Origin: Prevotella sp.
GTDB taxonomy: Bacteria; Bacteroidota; Bacteroidia; Bacteroidales; Bacteroidaceae
DNA length: 7,267 bases
Assembly (NCBI GenBank): GCA_022732315.1
Contig: JAIJUV010000124.1
Location: 1 to 7,267 of the forward strand
Direction of reading: 5' to 3'
Shown here: positions 5,858-7,267 of the stretch, in pieces
Layout: every line of letters starts with the position of its first letter
Position numbering within the stretch: the stretch's first letter is position 1
Notes under the pieces: model-generated
Told to the model about the DNA's origin: nothing
What the model saw: only the letters and a program-made list of their open reading frames with translations
Databases searched by the model: none
Made by a program: the position numbers and the translations under genes

Positions 5858-7207
5858 CTAAATCAACTTTGTACCATTAAACTTCACTTGATAAGGCCAT
5901 TGTGCCAATGGCAACTGAGCCAAACTCCAGTGTCCATCCTTTGGACCAGCCGTAACTACAAGCCACAAATGAGCCAATTGCTCATTTTTAGGCAACTCAA
6001 ATGAAACAGAAGCATTACGGTTATCAAAGTCTGCAGTTCCTATTTCACCATAGACAGACTTACCCGACTCTGTTACGCCGACAAATCCAAAACGGTAACT
6101 ACCACACCACCACCAATCACAAGTGTAATTAGGATCACCCATGATGTTGTTGAAACTTACAGATACAGTAGAACCTGCGGCTGGAACTTCTAATTTCAAA
6201 GCATTAAAGCCATAATTTTCAGGACAGTGGCTTGGATCTACCTGTAACCAACCATCACCAATCTCATTCATATACTCCTTAGCACTAGGCAAAGAGTTGG
6301 CATACTTGCGGGTTACATCACGCACACGGTCGAAATCAAAGTTTACCAAACGAGCATAACAATCATACATCTCATCAAGGAACTGCTGCTGAGATGTTCC
6401 TGTCACATTCTGGTATACAACAACTGGATCCTGGTACTCTTGAGCAGCCTTCCAAAGTTTCGCCATAATATCTTTACCATGCTTTTGACTCCAATACTCT
6501 AATACATATGGAGAATGATAGATATTATCGCCATGCAAGAAAGCTTTGTGAGTCAATCCCTTGAAAGCATCCCAATGGTAAGTTTCATCATCTATCCAGT
6601 TTGGATTAATCTGCCAAAGCATCCATTGTGAGGTCATCTCATAGATACCACCAAACGTACTATCGAAACCATGTGCTCCATCAGCCTGCAATTGCAACTG
6701 GAAGCTATGCCCCAACTCATGGGCAACAGTATTGAGTTTTGGATCTTTCAGTCGGTTAGGAGCTGCCCAAAAAGCTCCTATTGTATTATCATAAGTACCA
6801 CCATACGCAGTACCATCCAAAGAATACTGCAGCATCACCATCATTCGATACTTGTCAGCCTTAGAACCTTCAGTATGGAAGCCAAGGTCATCACGATAGA
6901 ACTTATAAAATTTCTCCAACTGAGTTTTGAGATTTTCCAAGTCTACACTCATATCTGTACCTTCCAAAGAAGGTGGAGATGCTAAGTCCTTGCCAAATCC
7001 GCTCTCCCAAAAAATGGCGAGATTATCAGTATAAGCGGCACGGTCATAACAATACAGGAAAGTTTCATTACGCCAATCTTGACCAGAGAATTCTCTTGGA
7101 CGATACAATGATTTGCCGTCTGGGATAGGATAAGTTACTGTATAAGGGTCGTGCTCAGTATAATCAGTACATGAGGCCATTCCCAAGAGTAAGGCAAAAG
7201 CCCCCAA
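5858..7207 (-). CDS. DUF6055-like putative zinc metallopeptidase (HELGH) lipoprotein, start codon uncertain
   Basis: This is a lipoprotein paralog of the protein at 2656-4008. Numbered from the TTG at 7207, it has 449 residues, a lipobox LGMASC with the lipidated Cys at 13, HELGHSFQLQ at 163-172 and Glu190 in YEMTSQWM as candidate third zinc ligand. Residues about 330-445 form a beta-rich C-terminal region with an unusual CDWWWC loop (363-368) absent from the paralog. The start is a problem: TTG at 7207 leaves only 12 residues before the Cys and no basic N-region, whereas the in-frame codons just upstream encode an ideal one (KFKKNKYI). That stretch has no ATG, and an in-frame TAG lies at 7240-7238. 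The gene may be silenced by a recent point mutation or use a non-standard start. The body is intact, so any damage is recent. It probably works on proteins at the cell surface or in the periplasm; the activity is inferred from the motif. Confidence 0.85.
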   Translation of the reverse strand: MGAFALLLGMASCTDYTEHDPYTVTYPIPDGKSLYRPREFSGQDWRNETFLYCYDRAAYTDNLAIFWESGFGKDLASPPSLEGTDMSVDLENLKTQLEKFYKFYRDDLGFHTEGSKADKYRMMVMLQYSLDGTAYGGTYDNTIGAFWAAPNRLKDPKLNTVAHELGHSFQLQLQADGAHGFDSTFGGIYEMTSQWMLWQINPNWIDDETYHWDAFKGLTHKAFLHGDNIYHSPYVLEYWSQKHGKDIMAKLWKAAQEYQDPVVVYQNVTGTSQQQFLDEMYDCYARLVNFDFDRVRDVTRKYANSLPSAKEYMNEIGDGWLQVDPSHCPENYGFNALKLEVPAAGSTVSVSFNNIMGDPNYTCDWWWCGSYRFGFVGVTESGKSVYGEIGTADFDNRNASVSFELPKNEQLAHLWLVVTAGPKDGHWSLAQLPLAQWPYQVKFNGTKLI

Positions 7208-7258
7208 TATATATTTATTTTTTTTAAACTTCTCGCGCTATCGTTTTAAAATTTTCAT
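7208..7258 (-). other. Disrupted or non-canonical 5' end of the lipoprotein gene
   Basis: In the frame of the lipoprotein, ATG at 7258-7256 starts six codons (MKILKR) and then meets TAG at 7240-7238. The following codons (CGC GAG AAG TTT AAA AAA AAT AAA TAT ATA) run without a stop into the TTG at 7207 and encode a basic signal-peptide N-region. The other two frames also hit stops between the window edge and 7207 (TGA at 7257-7255, TAA at 7227-7225), so no upstream reading frame inside the window can enter the gene. The ATG-TAG piece is either a nonsense-mutated start or a tiny leader frame. Confidence 0.6.
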
Positions 7259-7267
7259 ATTGTTTTC

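Noticed and set aside
7219..7226. A-run indel as the cause of the missing lipoprotein start
   Set aside because: The in-frame ATG at 7258 is blocked by TAG upstream of the A-run, and no other ATG exists in any frame between the run and the window edge, so an indel there would not restore a start.
1..7267. Polysaccharide utilization locus
   Set aside because: No SusC/SusD-like pair, HTCS or ECF regulator, or second glycosidase is visible; one GH27 gene is not enough.

Overview
The window looks like a piece of a Bacteroidales chromosome, most like the Prevotella/Segatella group of gut commensals. The evidence is threefold. Start codons lack Shine-Dalgarno sequences and sit behind A-rich leaders. 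One clear Bacteroidetes-type promoter is present (TTG, 20 nt, TATCTTTG). The gene families (peptidase M64, DUF6055-like HExxH proteins, S9 peptidase, GH27, Rpn/PDDEXK_2) are typical of that group. The genus assignment is an inference from overall appearance, not from a marker gene.

Layout, reading the minus strand from right to left. The right block (about 7258 to 4593) holds a DUF6055-like HELGH lipoprotein, followed 26 bp later by a GH27 alpha-galactosidase. This block ends at a strong hairpin (4550-4587) that probably terminates transcription from both sides. A small plus-strand gene (4237-4533) converges on the same hairpin. It has a very good promoter and is an internally deleted relative of the Rpn/PD-(D/E)XK transposase family. 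The left block runs from a promoter near 4046 to the left edge: a second, non-lipidated DUF6055-like HELGH protein, an M64 (IgA-peptidase family) metallopeptidase, and the N-terminal 382 residues of an S9 prolyl-oligopeptidase-family peptidase that runs off the window. Gaps in this block are 52 and 108 bp, with no recognisable promoter in either, so it could be one operon. The 108 bp gap contains a 15 bp AT-rich inverted repeat.

All five minus-strand products carry export signals. Together they suggest an exported set for digesting glycosylated protein: HExxH endopeptidases open the protein, the S9 enzyme trims peptides, and the alpha-galactosidase removes terminal alpha-galactose. No SusC/SusD pair, sulfatase or regulator lies inside the window, so it is not shown to be a polysaccharide utilization locus.

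The main oddities are these. Neither gene of the right block has an ATG: the alpha-galactosidase appears to start at TTG, and the lipoprotein has only a TTG that would leave a too-short signal peptide, with an in-frame TAG just upstream. The two DUF6055-like paralogs differ in anchoring and in a Cys-Asp-Trp-Trp-Trp-Cys loop. The Rpn-like gene has kept its two ends and promoter but lost its catalytic core.
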